64,000 nt of DNA from Hordeum vulgare subsp. vulgare (GCF_904849725.1 NC_058518.1:215524741-215588740), one strand, 5' to 3'; shown: positions 23,487-35,377, counted from the stretch's first letter. Notes: a model not told the origin generated them from the sequence alone. Program-made: numbers and translations.

Positions 23487-25038
23487 TCTTTTTATATCTT
23501 TTTGGGACTAACTTATTAATTCAGTGCCAAGTTCCAGTTCCTGTTTTTTCCGTGTTTTTGACTCTTTTCAGATCTGATTTTGGAATGGAGTCCAAACGGA
23601 ATAAAAACCCCGAAATGATTTTTTTCCGAATGAAAGAAGACCAGGGAGCCTTTGGGCCAAGCCAGGTGGGCCCCAGGGATCCCACAAGCTCCCAGGATGC
23701 CACCAGGGGGGAGGCGGCGGTGGGCAAGCTTGTGGCCACCCTGGCCGCCCCTTGACCTAGATCTTGCACCTACATATTCCCAAATATTCCGCAAAAAATC
23801 AGGGGAGCCTCGAAAATACTTTTCCGCCGCCGCAAGCTTCCGTTTCCGCGAGATCTCATCTGGAGACCCTTTCCGGCACCCTGCCGGAGGGGACTTTGGA
23901 GATGGAGGGCTTCTTCATCATCATCATCGCCCCTCCAATGACTCGTGAGTAGTTCACTTCAGACCTACGGATCCGTAGTTAGTAGCTAGATGGCTTCTTC
24001 TCTCTCTTGGATCTTCAATACAAAGTTCTCCATGATCTTCATGGAGATCTATCCGATGTAATCTTGTTTGGCGATGTGTTTGTCGAGATCCGATGAATTG
24101 TGGACTTGTGATCAGATTATCTATGATATATATTTGAGTCTTTGCTGATTTCTTATATGCATGATTTGATATCCTTGTAAGTCTCTCCGAGTCTTGGGTT
24201 TTGTTTGGCCAACTAGATCTATGATTCTTGCAATGGGAGAAGTGCTTGGTTTTGGGTTCTGCCATGTGGTGACCTTTCCCAGTGACAGTAGAGGCAGCAA
24301 GGCACACATCAAGCAGTTGCCATCAAGGGTAAAAAGATGGGGTTTTTATCATTGGTTTGAGATTATCCCTCTACATCATGTCATCTTGCTTAAGGCGTTA
24401 CTTTGTTCTTATGGACTTAATACACTAGATGCATGTTGGATAGCGGTCAACGTGTGGAGTAATAGTAGTAGATGCAGACAGTATCGGTCTACTTGTTTTG
24501 GACGTGATGCCTATAGAAATAATCATTGCATAGATATCGTCACGACTCTGTACAGTTCTATCAATTGCTCGACAGTAATTAGTTCACCCACTGTCTACTT
24601 TCTTTCATGAGAGAAGCCACTAGTAAACACTACGGCCCCCGGGTCTATTCACATCCATCGTTTACAACTCCGCTTTTACTTTGCTTTGTTACTTTGTTGC
24701 TTTCAGTTCTCACTTGGCAAACAATCTATAAGGGATTGACAGCCCCTTCATAGCGTTGGGTGCAAGCTTTTGTGTTTGTGCAGGATCTTGAGATACTCTT
24801 CCGCCGGATTGATACCTTGGTTCTCAAACTGAGGGAAATACTTACCGTCGATGTGCTACCTCACCCTTTCCGCTTCGAGGGAACACCAACGCAAGGCTCC
24901 AAGGCCACGGGGGAAATCCTTTGTATATTTGCCTTGGAAGTCCCTTAAGGCGTAGCCGCCACAGAAAGATCAAGCCAAGTATTCTCCCATCGATGTGCCT
25001 ATCTCTGGCGTTGTTGGAACGTTTTTTGTGCAGTAGCA
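23487..25038 (+). repeat. Athila-type LTR J, start missing
   Basis: About 1550 bases alignable with the LTRs of C (reverse) and O, ending GCAGTAGCA. The usual first 100 bases or so (TGATACGTCTCC...) are absent: the sequence begins at TTTGGGACTAACTTATTAAT directly inside the protease of element I. GC-rich inverted words around 23870-23890 (CCGGCACCCTGCCGG) are typical of the family's mid-LTR. Confidence 0.78.
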
Positions 25039-25048
25039 GAAGTATTTT

Positions 25049-25066
25049 TGGCACTATTGCCAGGGA
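25049..25066 (+). other. Degenerate tRNA-Asp primer site after LTR J
   Basis: TGGCACTATTGCCAGGGA differs at three positions from TGGCGCCGTTGCCGGGGA, the Athila primer site complementary to tRNA-Asp. It shows that J was a 5' LTR and that the rest of its element is lost right after this point. Confidence 0.65.
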
Positions 25067-25320
25067 TACACAGCAAACATCAGCACTCCCTTGAAATCAG
25101 GCTCTTGTAGTGCAAACCCAAAGCAAGGTTTTGGAATAGTCAAAAATGAGAAAAGGATCTTTTTGCAAATAACATGATATAAAAATATTGTTTTTGGATC
25201 CACTCATTCAAGCATACATACAGACAGTGGCAATCATGGCACTCAAAGCACTTGCTTAAAAAAATAAGCTCAGATTTTGAAAAGGCTACAATTGAAGTAA
25301 GGTAAAAACAGGGTGTGACA
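25067..25320 (-). repeat. Partial 3' LTR of element K
   Basis: Reverse strand opening TGTCACACCCTGTTTTTACC at 25320, directly after the purine tract. Only about 254 bases remain before J's primer site. No coding content. Confidence 0.65.
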
Positions 25321-25345
25321 GACCCATCCCCCTTACAAGAATCTC
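25321..25345 (-). other. Polypurine tract of element K
   Basis: Reverse-strand AAGGGGGATGGGTC runs into the LTR opening; it is the second-strand primer in reverse transcription. Confidence 0.6.
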
Positions 25346-25363
25346 GTCCCCAAGATTCCTAAG

Positions 25364-27005
25364 CTAGGTGCTAAAAAGGTACGAAAATTCAGATCGGGGA
25401 TAGTCTTCACGCTCCCATGTTGCTTCTGCTTCGGTGTGGTTGCTCCACTGTACCTTGAAGTACTTGACGGTGCGACTTCTGGTACAACGCTTGGCTTGGT
25501 CCACGATACGGATCGGCCTCTCACGGTAAGTGCGGTCGGGTTGAAGGTCAATGGCTTGATGGTCAATGTCCATATAAAGATTTGTACGGTTTGGCGCTTC
25601 AAGGCACTTCCGAAGTTGTGACACGTGGAAGACGTTGTGCACACCCGAAAGTCCCGGAGGTAGCTCCAACTGGTAAGCAACTTGTCCACGCCTTGCCGTG
25701 ATCTTAAAAGGTCTAATAAACCTTGGAGCAAGTTTCCCCTTGACGAGGAAACACTTAGTTCCCTTGAGATGTGTGACGTGAAGGTACACCTGGTCTCCGG
25801 AGTTGTACTCCACTTGTCTGTGGTGAGAATCCACATAGCTCTTCTCTCGCGACTTGGCTGCTTTCAGGTGTTCCCTGACAAGTTGCACGTTGTATTCTGC
25901 TTCATGAAGAACGTATGGCCCGAATATCAATCCTTCTCCAGTTTCGAACCAGTTTAGCGGGGTGCAGCACTTCCGTCCGTATAGCACTTCAAATGAGGCC
26001 ATCTGGAGACTGGACTCATAGTTGTTGTTGTATGAGAACTCAGCAAATGGCAGATAGTGTTCCCATTTGGTCATGTGCTAATACACAAGCGCCGAGCATA
26101 TCCTCAAGTATGTGATTCACTCGATACATCTGTCCGCCCATCTGCGGGTGGAAGGCGGTGCTGAAAGAGAGCTTGGTTCCAAGAGCTTCTTGGAACATCT
26201 TCCAGAATCTTGAGGTGAACTACGTGCCTCAGTGAGATACAGTTTCCTTAGGAACTCCATGGAGGCTCACAATATGATGGATATATAGGCTGGCCAATTG
26301 GCTACCATCGTAAGTGGTGTTGACCAGAATAAAATGGGCCATTTTGGTTAGGTGGTCAACAATGACCCATATGAAGTCATGCCCTTTGCCTGACTTGGGC
26401 AGACCGGTGATGAAGTCCATGCCGACTCTGTCCCATTTCCATTCCTGGAGAGGTTGTAGCAGCCCAACAGGTCGCTGGTGCTCAGCCTTGACACGTTGGC
26501 ATACTTCGCATTTGGCGATATAGGAAGCTATTTCCCTCTTCATGCCATGCCACCAGAACCTTTCCTCGAGGTCTTGATACATCTTGGTTCCACCGGGGTG
26601 AATTGAGTAGGGTGTGTTATGGGCTTCTTGCAGGATTAAATTCTTGAGTTCAGCCTTGTTGGGTACGCATAAACGTTTCCCAAACCACACAACTCCTTGC
26701 TCATCCACCGAGAATAATGATGCCTTGCCTTCCTGGATCTTCTTCTTGATGCCTTCAATGCTCTTGTGTCCCTTCTGGGCCTCTTTGATGTCGTCTACCA
26801 GAGTGGGTTTGACTTCGAGGTTCGCTAGGAATCCTCGTTCAACTAGCTCCAACCCGAAGCTTTCTAGCTCATCATATAAGGCGGGTAGCCTTTCCTTGAG
26901 CATATCATTCAAGTTGCAAGCCTTCCGGCTTAAGGCATCGGCCACCACATTGGCCTTACCGGGGTGGTATTGAATGCTGAGGTCGTAGTCTTTGATTAGC
27001 TCCAA
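25364..27005 (-). pseudogene. pol: Integrase and chromodomain region of element K
   Basis: Two blocks. 27005-26229: the end of RNase H (ADALSRKA), the integrase zinc finger (SIHPGGTKMYQDLEERFWW, then CEVCQRVKAEHQRPVG) and the first catalytic Asp in DFIWVIVDHLTKMAHF. 26074-25364: [15 protein letters not shown], the GPY-type region (GKLAPRFIRPFKI) and a chromodomain-like end (YFKVQWSNHTEAEATWERE). Between them (26228-26075) a stop and a frameshift destroy the second catalytic Asp: SDRG has become SH followed by a stop. The chromodomain steers integration to marked chromatin in chromoviruses. Confidence 0.87.
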
Positions 27006-27014
27006 CCATCTTTG

Positions 27015-28180
27015 CTACCTCATATTCAACTCCCTTTGAGTAAAAATATACTTCAGACTCTTGTGGTCGGTGTATATTTCACTTCGCTTCCCGAGAAGGT
27101 AATGTCGCCATGTCTTCAGGGCATGCACTACGGCTGCCAACTCGAGATCATGAGTGGCGTAGTTCTCCTCATGCGGGCACAATTGTCGTGACAGGTAATG
27201 CACGACCCTGTCGTCTTGCATTAGGACGCCATCGAGTCCGGTTCTTGAGGCATCACAGTATATCACACAATCCTTGTTGATATCCGGAGTAGCCAGTACC
27301 GGGGCGGTAGTCAGTCTCTTCTTCAGTTCCTCGAAGCTTTCTTCGCACTCCAACGTCCATTCGAACTTATCGCCCTTCTTCAAGAGCTGAGTCATTGGTC
27401 GAGCGATGCGGGAGAATCCTTCCACGAACTTGTGGTAGTATCCGCGAGTCCGAGGAAGCTTCTGACTTCCTTTTCATTGATTGGCGACTCCCATTTTGTT
27501 ACCGTGGTAATCTTGTAAGGATCGACTGCCAATCCGTTTACCATCATGGTATGACCCAAGAATCCAACTTCGTGCAGCCAGAATTTGCACTTGCTAAACT
27601 TGGCATCAAGCTGGTGCTCTCGAAGCTTTTCCAACACTAGCCTCAAGTGTTGCTCATGTTCTTCTTCGGACTTGGAGAAGATTAATGACTATATGTCATC
27701 AATGAAGACGACGACAAACTTATACAGGTATTCCATGAAGACTTTGTTCATGAGGTACATGAAGTATGCTGGGGCATTGGTCAAACCAAATGACATGATT
27801 GTGCACTCGTATAGACCGTACCGGGTCACGAATGCCGTCTTAGGTATGTCCTCAGGTCGGATCTTCAGCTGGTAATATCCAGAACAAAGGTTGACCTTGG
27901 AAAATACCTTGGCACCATTTAACTGGTCAAATAGGTGGGTACTTGTTCTCTACCGTGACTTCATTGAGGGAACGGTAATCGATGCAGAGCCTGATAGTCC
28001 CATCCTTCTTGGACACGAATAGAATAGGTGATGCCCAAGGTGATGCACTCGTCCGGAAGAATCCCTTCCTGAGTTGCTCATCCAACTACTTATTCAACTC
28101 TACTAGCTCTTCGGATCCCATCCTATAAGGCTTCTTATAGATAGGCCTTGATCCGAGCATGAGCTCAGTGATGAACTCGA
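27015..28180 (-). pseudogene. pol: Reverse transcriptase and RNase H of element K
   Basis: RT words on the reverse strand: [21 protein letters not shown] near 28010, [19 protein letters not shown] near 27770, VVVFIDDI with both catalytic Asp at about 27695-27715, and [18 protein letters not shown] near 27550. A stop follows FIDDI, and further frame changes occur near 27930 and 27430. RNase H (27425-27015): [43 protein letters not shown], with catalytic acidic residues present. This is the enzyme core that makes DNA from the element's RNA. Confidence 0.87.
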
Positions 28181-28184
28181 TGTC

Positions 28185-28658
28185 TCAGTCACGAGGCATC
28201 CCAGGCAGCTCATCAGGAAAGACGTCCGGGTATTCGTAGACTATTGGTACTCGGTCCAACTCTTCTTCCGTAAGGCAATTAACCTGAGGTACTTGAGTGG
28301 AGGTAGGTTCAGGGACATACTTGACTTTGACCCTTTGGTCAGTTGTCATGGTAATAGCCCTTTTGGTGCAGTCCAGTATGCTTTGGTGCTTGGCCAACCA
28401 ATCCATACCAAGGATCATGTTCAAGCCTTGTGACTTAAGGACGATGAGTCCTACTATGAAGCTTATCCCATTGATGTTCATCCGGACTCCTCTACATCCT
28501 AGGTTGGTCCTTAGCAGTGCTCCCAGGGTATGTACTGCCATTTGCCCATTAAGGAGGGTAGGCTTCAAACCAATTTTTTCCGCAAACTTTTGGGTAACAA
28601 AAGAATGCAAAGCACCACAATCAAACAATAATGTTGTCGGGGTGGAGTTGACGAGCAA
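28185..28658 (-). pseudogene. pol: Protease of element K, Asp-Cys-Gly active site
   Basis: Open for 157 codons. TTLLFDCGALHSFVTQKFAE holds the active site; most plant Gypsy proteases read LFDSGASHSFI, so Ser after Asp is Cys here. GLNMILGMDWLAKH is the second conserved block, and PDVFPDELPGMPRD leads into RT. The same Asp-Cys-Gly is present in copy N, so the change predates both copies. Confidence 0.82.
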
Positions 28659-28659
28659 C

Positions 28660-29003
28660 GTACCCAGAATGCTGTCCGGGTCCTCCTGGGCTTACTCTGC
28701 GGAGATGTGATTCATGCGTCCCCTGTTGTGGTATTGTTGGTTGTGGGGAGCTTGGTTCCTGCTTGGGGCCCCATGACCTTGTCTTTGATTAGGCACATTG
28801 GGGCACGGTGCATCCGACTTCTTGTTGGGTCACTGCCTGGAGTAGTGCTCAGTCTGACCACATCCAAAGCTGGTAACCTCCCCTGGGATGTTGGGCTTGA
28901 CTCCACTGTTGTTGGGAGGATTGATTGCTGGCTTGGGGTTGGCTTGCTGCTATGGCTGGTAGTTCTGGCGGAACATTGGTGCCTTATACTGCTGTTGCTG
29001 ATA
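28660..29003 (-). pseudogene. gag: Gag zinc-knuckle remnant of element K
   Basis: Reverse reading gives FGCGQTEHYSRQ near 28855 in a Gln/Asn/Pro-rich setting. The first Cys of the CX2CX4HX4C finger is Ser, and the last Cys is lost next to a stop. Copy N keeps all four ligands. Upstream gag is cut off at the junction with L. Confidence 0.7.
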
Positions 29004-30434
29004 TGGAAAAGAAAGATGCTAGGCCTAGACTTATTAGGTGGGTTCTTTTGCTACAAGAATTTGATTTGCATATCATTGATAGGAAAGGAGTGGAAAACCC
29101 CGTAGCTGATAACTTGTCTAGGTTAAAAAATGTTCTTGATGACCCACTTCCTATTGATGATGGCATCCGTGATGGACAACTAGCTATGGTCAATGTTTCT
29201 CATAGCACACCGTGGTTTGCTGATTATGCTAATTACATTGTTGCTAAATACATACCACCTAGTTTCACCTATGAGCAAAAGAAGAAATTATATTTTGATT
29301 TCAGACATTACTTTTGGGATGACCCACATCTTTATAAACAGGGGGTAGATGGTATTATTATATGGCGTATACCTCAGCATGAACAAGGACAAATCCTTCA
29401 AAAGTGTCACTCCGAGGCTTATGGAGGACACCAAGCGGGAGATAGAAGTAAACACAAGGTATTACAGTCTGGATTTTATTGGCCTACTCTTTCCAAAGAT
29501 ACTCCTAAGTTTGTCCGCTCTTGTGATGGATGTCAAGGAATTGGTAATATTAGTAGACATCAGGAAATGCATATGAATTATTCACTTGTTATTGAACCAT
29601 TTGATGTTTGGGAATTTTATTATATGGGACCTTTTCCTTCCTCTAATGGGTATATGAATATTTTGGTTGTTGTTGATTATGTCACTAATTGAGTAGAAGC
29701 TATTCCAACCAATAGTGTTGACCATAACACCTCTGTTAAAATGCTTAAGGAAGTTATTTTCCCATGTTTTGGAGTATCTAGATACTTAATGACTGATGGT
29801 GGTTCACATTTTATTAATGGTGATTTTTTTAAGTTGCTTGCTAAATATGATGTTAATCATAGAATTGCATTTCCCTACCATCATCAATCCAGTGGTCAAG
29901 TAGAATTAACCAATAGAGAAATAAAATTAATATTGCAAAAGACTATCAATAGGTGCCGAAAGAATTGGTCTAAGAAATTAGATGGTGCATTGTGGGCCCA
30001 CGGAACAACTTATAGAAATCCTGTGGGTATTTCTCCTTATAAAATGGTTTAAGGGAAAGCATCTCATTTACCTCTTGAGTTAGAACACAAAGTTTACTCG
30101 GAAATTAAAGAACTCAACTATGATTTCAAACTTGCTGGTGAAAAGAGGTTATTTGATATTAGCTCATTAGATGAATGGAGAACCCAAGCTTATGAAAATG
30201 CCAAATTATTCAAAGAAAAGATTAAAAGATAGCATGACAAAAGAATCCAAAAGTGAGAATTCAAAGTTGGAGAATATGTTCTATTGTACAATTATCTTCT
30301 TAGGTATTTTGCAGGAAAACTTCTCTCCAAATGGGAAGAACCATATATCATCTAAGAAGTATAACAATGTAGAGCTATTAAGATCAATAATCCGGAAGGC
30401 ACTAACCCAAAGGTGGTCAGTGGCCAAAGAATAA
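29003..30434 (+). pseudogene. pol: RNase H end and integrase of element L
   Basis: 29010-29690 reads [20 protein letters not shown] (RNase H end), the integrase zinc region ([30 protein letters not shown]) and the first catalytic Asp in [11 protein letters not shown] stop follows at 29690. 29741-30052 reads YLMTDGGSHFING (second Asp) and SSGQVELTNREIKLILQKT (Glu), then a stop after GISPYKMV. A tail (LPLELEHKVYSEIKELNYD, then GEYVLLYNYLLRYFAGKLLSKWEEPY) reaches 30434. All three catalytic residues survive, but stops break the protein into three. Confidence 0.88.
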
Positions 30435-30667
30435 AGCACTACATTTCATGTACACCAATTAATGTTGAAACAAATATTATCCAAACCATGACATTAGAGG
30501 AGCACATTAAAGAGACCTTCCAGAACACTCCAGAACCCTTAAAAGGAAGAGATATGTGATACGGTAAGTAAATGGAATTAGAAAAATCCACAAAATCATT
30601 TTCTGTCGGTTTTGGAATTTTAGAAAAATTAGGAAATTGATAAACACACGTGAAGTCAACCCAGGTA

Positions 30668-30726
30668 CCCACTAGGCACCAGGGGGCGTCAGCCCCCCCC
30701 CCCAACACGGCCTGGTGCCTAGTGGG
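30668..30726. repeat. Perfect 16-bp inverted repeat around a C11 run
   Basis: Left arm CCCACTAGGCACCAGG (30668-30683) and right arm CCTGGTGCCTAGTGGG (30711-30726) are exact reverse complements, separated by 27 bases including eleven Cs. Confidence 0.9.
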
Positions 30727-32878
30727 CCCCTCGGGCACCTTCCTCGCTCCGTTTTCTTGTGGGACACGTATTTCCTTGTATTAAAAATCTCTGTACATAT
30801 CTCCTAATGATTTGACCCCAGTACCACGGAGAAATCTTGTGTTCTTGTTTCGTGTTGTTTTTCTGTCAGAACTATCAAGCCTGGCATCATGTCTTCTCCC
30901 TCCTCAAACCTCATAGAAGAGGATGCTTGGCTAATGAATATGGAACTGAAGGAGGAGGAACCAGTAGGGTACACCAAGGAAAATAAGGGCAAGGAAGTCT
31001 AGGGGGATCAAGCTCGAGAATAAGGGTTGGACATGCCATGAAAAGAAGAGGAGGAAGATGATTACCTCAAATCCTACTATGAGCATCTCACCCCTACTGC
31101 AATCTAAGCCTTTAGAGCCTTCGAAATTGTTTGTGTTTAGAATAAATATCTTACTCGTGAAAATATTTTGTTAAAGGACCAAGTCATCAATCTCCAGAAT
31201 ACACATACGGATAACCTCTTGAGGCTACACTTTGATGCTACTTCATCATCTACACCATCACCACCTCCATCTTCATCACCAAAGAGGGAGACTTGAGTAC
31301 ACGGGTATGGGCACTCCCCTTGGCATGTGCCAAGCTTGGGGGAGGTGCCCCGATATCGTATCACCATCACTCTTATTATCTTTATCCATTTTAGTTTGAT
31401 CTTTAGCTATTTCTTGATTTAGTCAAATAAAGTTTAGTTCGATCCATCTTTTCGAGCGCAAATTTCGTGATCTATCTATCTATATATGTAATCGAGTGAG
31501 AGTTATATAAAAAAGTTTAGTTTGAGTTTTGCTTCTTTACTTTCTTGCTGCAATCAAAGTAAAGGAAAATAATGAAAATTAACATATGCTAGTCTTATAG
31601 TAAGTAGTGACATCACATAAGGAAAAGCATAAGTGGTAAAAAACTGAAGGTTAATAAGGTGAAAAACATAGCATTGGTCGGTGATGCAATGCATCAAAGA
31701 ATTAATAAGGGAAGAGAAGATTTACGTGCAAATACACTACCTTGACATATTTTATGATTGTGAGTCCCCTTTAATTATAGTATGCCAAAATTGTTGATAT
31801 TGGACAAGGAAGACAATGTAATGATTTATGTTTGTTCACATTCACACAGAAGTAATATTGTTATAGATACTCTAACGTGTGGTGCTTGCCCAATATCTTT
31901 GCTAGCTAAAACTCCGCACTAAGTAGAGATACTACTTGTGCATCCAAAACCTTAAACCCAAATCCATGTTTTAAGAGTCCACCATACCTACCTATGGATT
32001 GATTAAGATCCTTCAAGTAAGTTTTCATCGATGCATAAAGCAATAAAAATTGCTCCTAAACATGTTTTATCATTTAGTGTAAGGGAAATTAAGCGTTGTA
32101 CGAACTTGTGATGGCAATAATAAAACCGACGAACTACATAATAAAGGTTGCCATCACAAGGGGCAATATAACGTAACATTCCTTTGCACGTAGGGATTTG
32201 GCATACAACCAAAAAGCGCATGACAACCTCTGCTTCCCTCTGCGAAGGGCCTATGTTTTACCTTTATGTATTTACTTTTATGCAAGAGTCAAAGTATTCT
32301 TCTCTACTCCCCTTTATCTTCTCTTTCAAAAGCATCATGTGGTTGGGAAAGATCTAGACATATATATCCAGTTGAACGTGGGTGGTCGTGAGTTATTATT
32401 GTTGACATCACCCTTGATGTGAATATGTTGGGAGGCGACACTTGAAGCCCCTATCTTTCTATGTGTCCGGTTGAAACCTTTTGTTCATATGTATGCGATG
32501 AGTGTTATCAAACATAGAAGTAAATGATGGTTGAGTATGTAGACTTGCTTAAAATATCTGATATGTGACCCCTCCTCGAAGTGTGATGAATTGTGTTGCA
32601 AAGTTGACTGAAAACATAGTTTGTTAGTTTTCAATAGAATTTATGCTTCATACTTCCATGTTGTGATGAATTGTTACTTGTTTACAAGAATCCTTTGTGA
32701 TGAAAGTTATATGATGAATATGCTATGATGAAGTATTTTCTAAAGTTTTATTTGATGTTACAATAATGAGCATGATGCTACTATGTCCTTATTTTGTTTT
32801 TATCGACACATCTCTCTCAAAGCATGTGGTCATGATTTTCGTTATCGGCTTTCACTTAAGGACAAGCGAGGTCTAAGC

Positions 32879-32890
32879 GGGGGGGGGGGT
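32879..32890 (+). other. Polypurine tract of element L
   Basis: Eleven Gs after GTCTAAGC, ending one T before the LTR opening. Confidence 0.75.
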
Positions 32891-34401
32891 TGATACGTCC
32901 ATTTTGCGTCATGTTCTGTTACTGTTATTCATAGTGCGTTTATTCATTATACCACTTGGTGGGGTAATTCTAATGCCTTCTGTCTCATAATATGCAAGGT
33001 TTACATCAAGAGGGAGAATTTTGGCAGATTGAATTCTGGACTATAGAAAGCTACGTCAAAGATACGTATTCTACATATCTCCCAATGGACTGAAACATTA
33101 CAGAGATTTATTTTGGAATAAATAAAAAATACTGGAGGAAAGAAGTACTACAGCGGGGCTACCACGTGCCCACTAGGCACCAGGGGGCGCCAGCCCACCT
33201 AGCATGGCATGGTGGTTAGTGGGTCCCTGGCCCACTCTGGCAACCATCTTCTGGTATAAACTCCCTTTTGACCTAAAAATCAGGAGAGGCCTTTCGGGAC
33301 GAAGCACCGTGGTATCGAGGTGGAACTTGGGCAGGAGCACTTTTGCACTTCGGCGGAGCAATTCCGTGGGAGGAACTTCCCTACGGAGGGAGAAATCGAA
33401 GCCATCGTCATTACCAACAACCCGCTCATCTTGGGGAGGCCAATATTAATAAAAATATTCATCAGCACAATCTCCTCTCAACACCCAAGTTCATCTCTTG
33501 TGCTCAATCTTGTACCTGAACCTCAGATTTGTACCTGGGGTGTGACTAGTAGTGTTGATTACATGTTGTAATAGATGCTTCATGGTTTATTTGGTGCAAG
33601 ATCATATGTTTAGATCAAATATGCTATTTAATACCTCTCTGATCATGAGCATGTTTATCACTTGTGAGTAGTTACTTTTGTTCTTGAGGCCACGGGAGAA
33701 GTCATGTTGCAAGTAGCCATGTAAATTTGATATTCGTTCAATATTTTGATGATGTGAATATTGTGATTCCCTTAGTGGTGTTATGTGCATGTCGACTACA
33801 TACCACTTCACCATCTTTGGTCCTAAGGGAATGCATAGTGGAGTAGTAATTAGATGGTGGGTTGCGAGAGTGACAAAACTTAAACCCCAGTTTATGCACT
33901 ATTCCATAAGGGGTTGATTTGGATCCCTATGTTTAATGCTATGGTTAGAATTTATTCATAATACTTTTCTCGAAGTTGCGGATGCTTTGTGGGAGGGTTA
34001 ATCATAAGTGGGAGGCTTGTTCAAGTAATAACAGCACCCAAACACTGGCCCACCACATATCAAACAATAAAAGTACCGAACAAGAATTAAACCTACATGA
34101 CAAAAGTGACTAGATGAAATTCCCTTGTGCCCTCAACAATGCTTTGACTACTATAAGAAACTGTTCCAGCCTGTCATTTGCCACAAAAGGATTGGGCAAC
34201 CTTGTTGCACCTATTGTTACTATTGCTACTTGTCAGTTGTTATAATTATCTTGCTATCAAACAACTTGTTACCGCTATTTTAGTGCTTGTAGAAATTACC
34301 TTGCTGAAAATTGCTTGTCATTTCCTTATGCTCCTCGTTGGGTTCAACACTCTTACTTATCAAAAGGACTATGATTGATCCCCTATACTTGTGGGTCATC
34401 A
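32891..34401 (+). repeat. 3' LTR of element L
   Basis: Opens TGATACGTCCATTTTGCGTC and ends TTGTGGGTCATCA, 1511 bases. The CCCACTAGGCACCAGG word appears again at 33169-33184, with a weaker right arm at 33208-33223 (13 of 16). No coding content. The sequence following is a GC-rich leader of element M. Confidence 0.82.
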
Positions 34402-34670
34402 GTGGGAGAGCGAGGAGAAAGTGGCGAAGCGGCCGTACGCCTGCTCGTTCACCGTCGCGTGAACGGAGGAGGCCACACACTCCGCCCAACGGGCTTAGTG
34501 GCGGCATGAGGGCACCGATCCGGGGCACCTCGGGCAGCGGGCGCCGCGGGGATCCTGGCGGCAGCCCAGCATGCAGGACATTCCCCGCAAGCGGCGACTT
34601 CGTCCATGTCGATGTTGACATCGAGGTTAAAGGTGCAAAGACAACAAGTTCCCCTACCTGGCATGCCAAA
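34402..34670 (-). mobile_element. Leader fragment and primer site of Tat-like element M
   Basis: GC-rich sequence just inside the LTR of M on the reverse strand. At 34651-34668 the reverse strand reads TGGCATGCCAGGTAGGGG, two bases from the LTR. Element B has TGGCGCGCTAGGTAGGGG in the same place, so M and B share a primer type. The tRNA was not identified. The rest of M's interior is cut off by L. Confidence 0.6.
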
Positions 34671-35377
34671 TATCAGAGTGTGGGATCTGCGTCTAAGAAC
34701 TTATCCAAGAACTAGGGTCTGAACACTAGGGGACTTAGCTTGGAAACTTGCAACACGATGGTAAACACAGCAAGATCGGTGGCGAGCTCACTCCTTGTCA
34801 CCGGAAACTATGGGGACGTGCGAGTTACCCAGGTTCGGGCCACCATGCGGTGTCTGACCCTACTCCTGCTCGTGTCGAATTGCTATGTGAGGGAGAGCTG
34901 GTGGTTCAAGTACAGGAGGTGTGGGGGAGAGAATGGCTCGATCCCCTTAGATGGAGGTGATCATGTCCTCTTTGTAGTGCATCGGTCCTCTACCCCAAAA
35001 ATCTGGGAGGGAAAGGGTTTCCAATGGGCTGCAATTCGAAAAGGCATAGGATTTTACACTTATTGTGACTAAAGGCGGTCTTTTCCAAATAAAGTAGTCT
35101 TCATCACAAGCTTGTGGCCTCGGTTATGACCTCCATCCTAGCGTGTCGATCCGTCTTGATCCTCTTTCACCGAAATGGCAAGCTTTGGAATCCTACTTTT
35201 TAAGGGGCAGCGGGAACTACACCTTAATCACCAAATAGGAAATCCTCCCTCTCTGTTCCGCCTGGCGCGGACTCTCTCGTTGTTCTCTGCACGGGTGCAT
35301 CACCCAGGTGATAGGCATGGGGCCTCACGGCTAGCACCGTACGCCAGGCCTCGCGAGTCCACCTCTCGGGAGGAGCG
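34671..35377 (-). repeat. LTR of element M, first part
   Basis: The LTR end on the reverse strand lies at 34671 (TATCAGAGTG on the forward strand, expected TGTCGG-like). It contains GTTACCCAGGTTCGGGCC (34821-34838), a word also found in the B LTRs. Interrupted by element D at 35378 and resumes at 41638. Confidence 0.6.

Larger units (their letters stand above)
25067..29003 (-). mobile_element. Chromodomain Gypsy element K (Tekay/Del-like), reverse strand, 5'-truncated
   Basis: On the reverse strand: gag zinc-knuckle remnant, protease, RT, RNase H, integrase, chromodomain-like tail, polypurine tract and the opening of the 3' LTR. Order RT before integrase marks Gypsy. The 5' LTR and most of gag are gone, since at 29003 it runs straight into element L on the opposite strand. 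N (63265-64000) is a second copy of the same family. Confidence 0.87.
30435..32890 (+). other. 3' non-coding/degenerate ORF region of element L
   Basis: Mostly without coding signal. A degenerate frame from about 30888 (MSSPSSNLIEEDAWLMNMEL) to 31300 with a Ser/Pro-rich end is the remnant of the short third ORF common after pol in this lineage. The stretch near 32225 (CTGCTTCCCTCTGCGAAGGG) recurs in element D at about 39690, so the two share 3' region ancestry. An 11-base C run lies at 30693-30703 inside a hairpin. Confidence 0.6.
29003..34401 (+). mobile_element. Athila-lineage Gypsy element L, 5'-truncated
   Basis: Begins inside RNase H, continues through integrase, a 2.4-kb 3' region, an 11-G polypurine tract, and a 3' LTR opening TGATACGTCCATTTTGCG. 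The LTR differs from the other Athila-type LTRs here, which open TGATACGTCTCC. 5' LTR, gag, protease and RT are absent. Confidence 0.85.
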
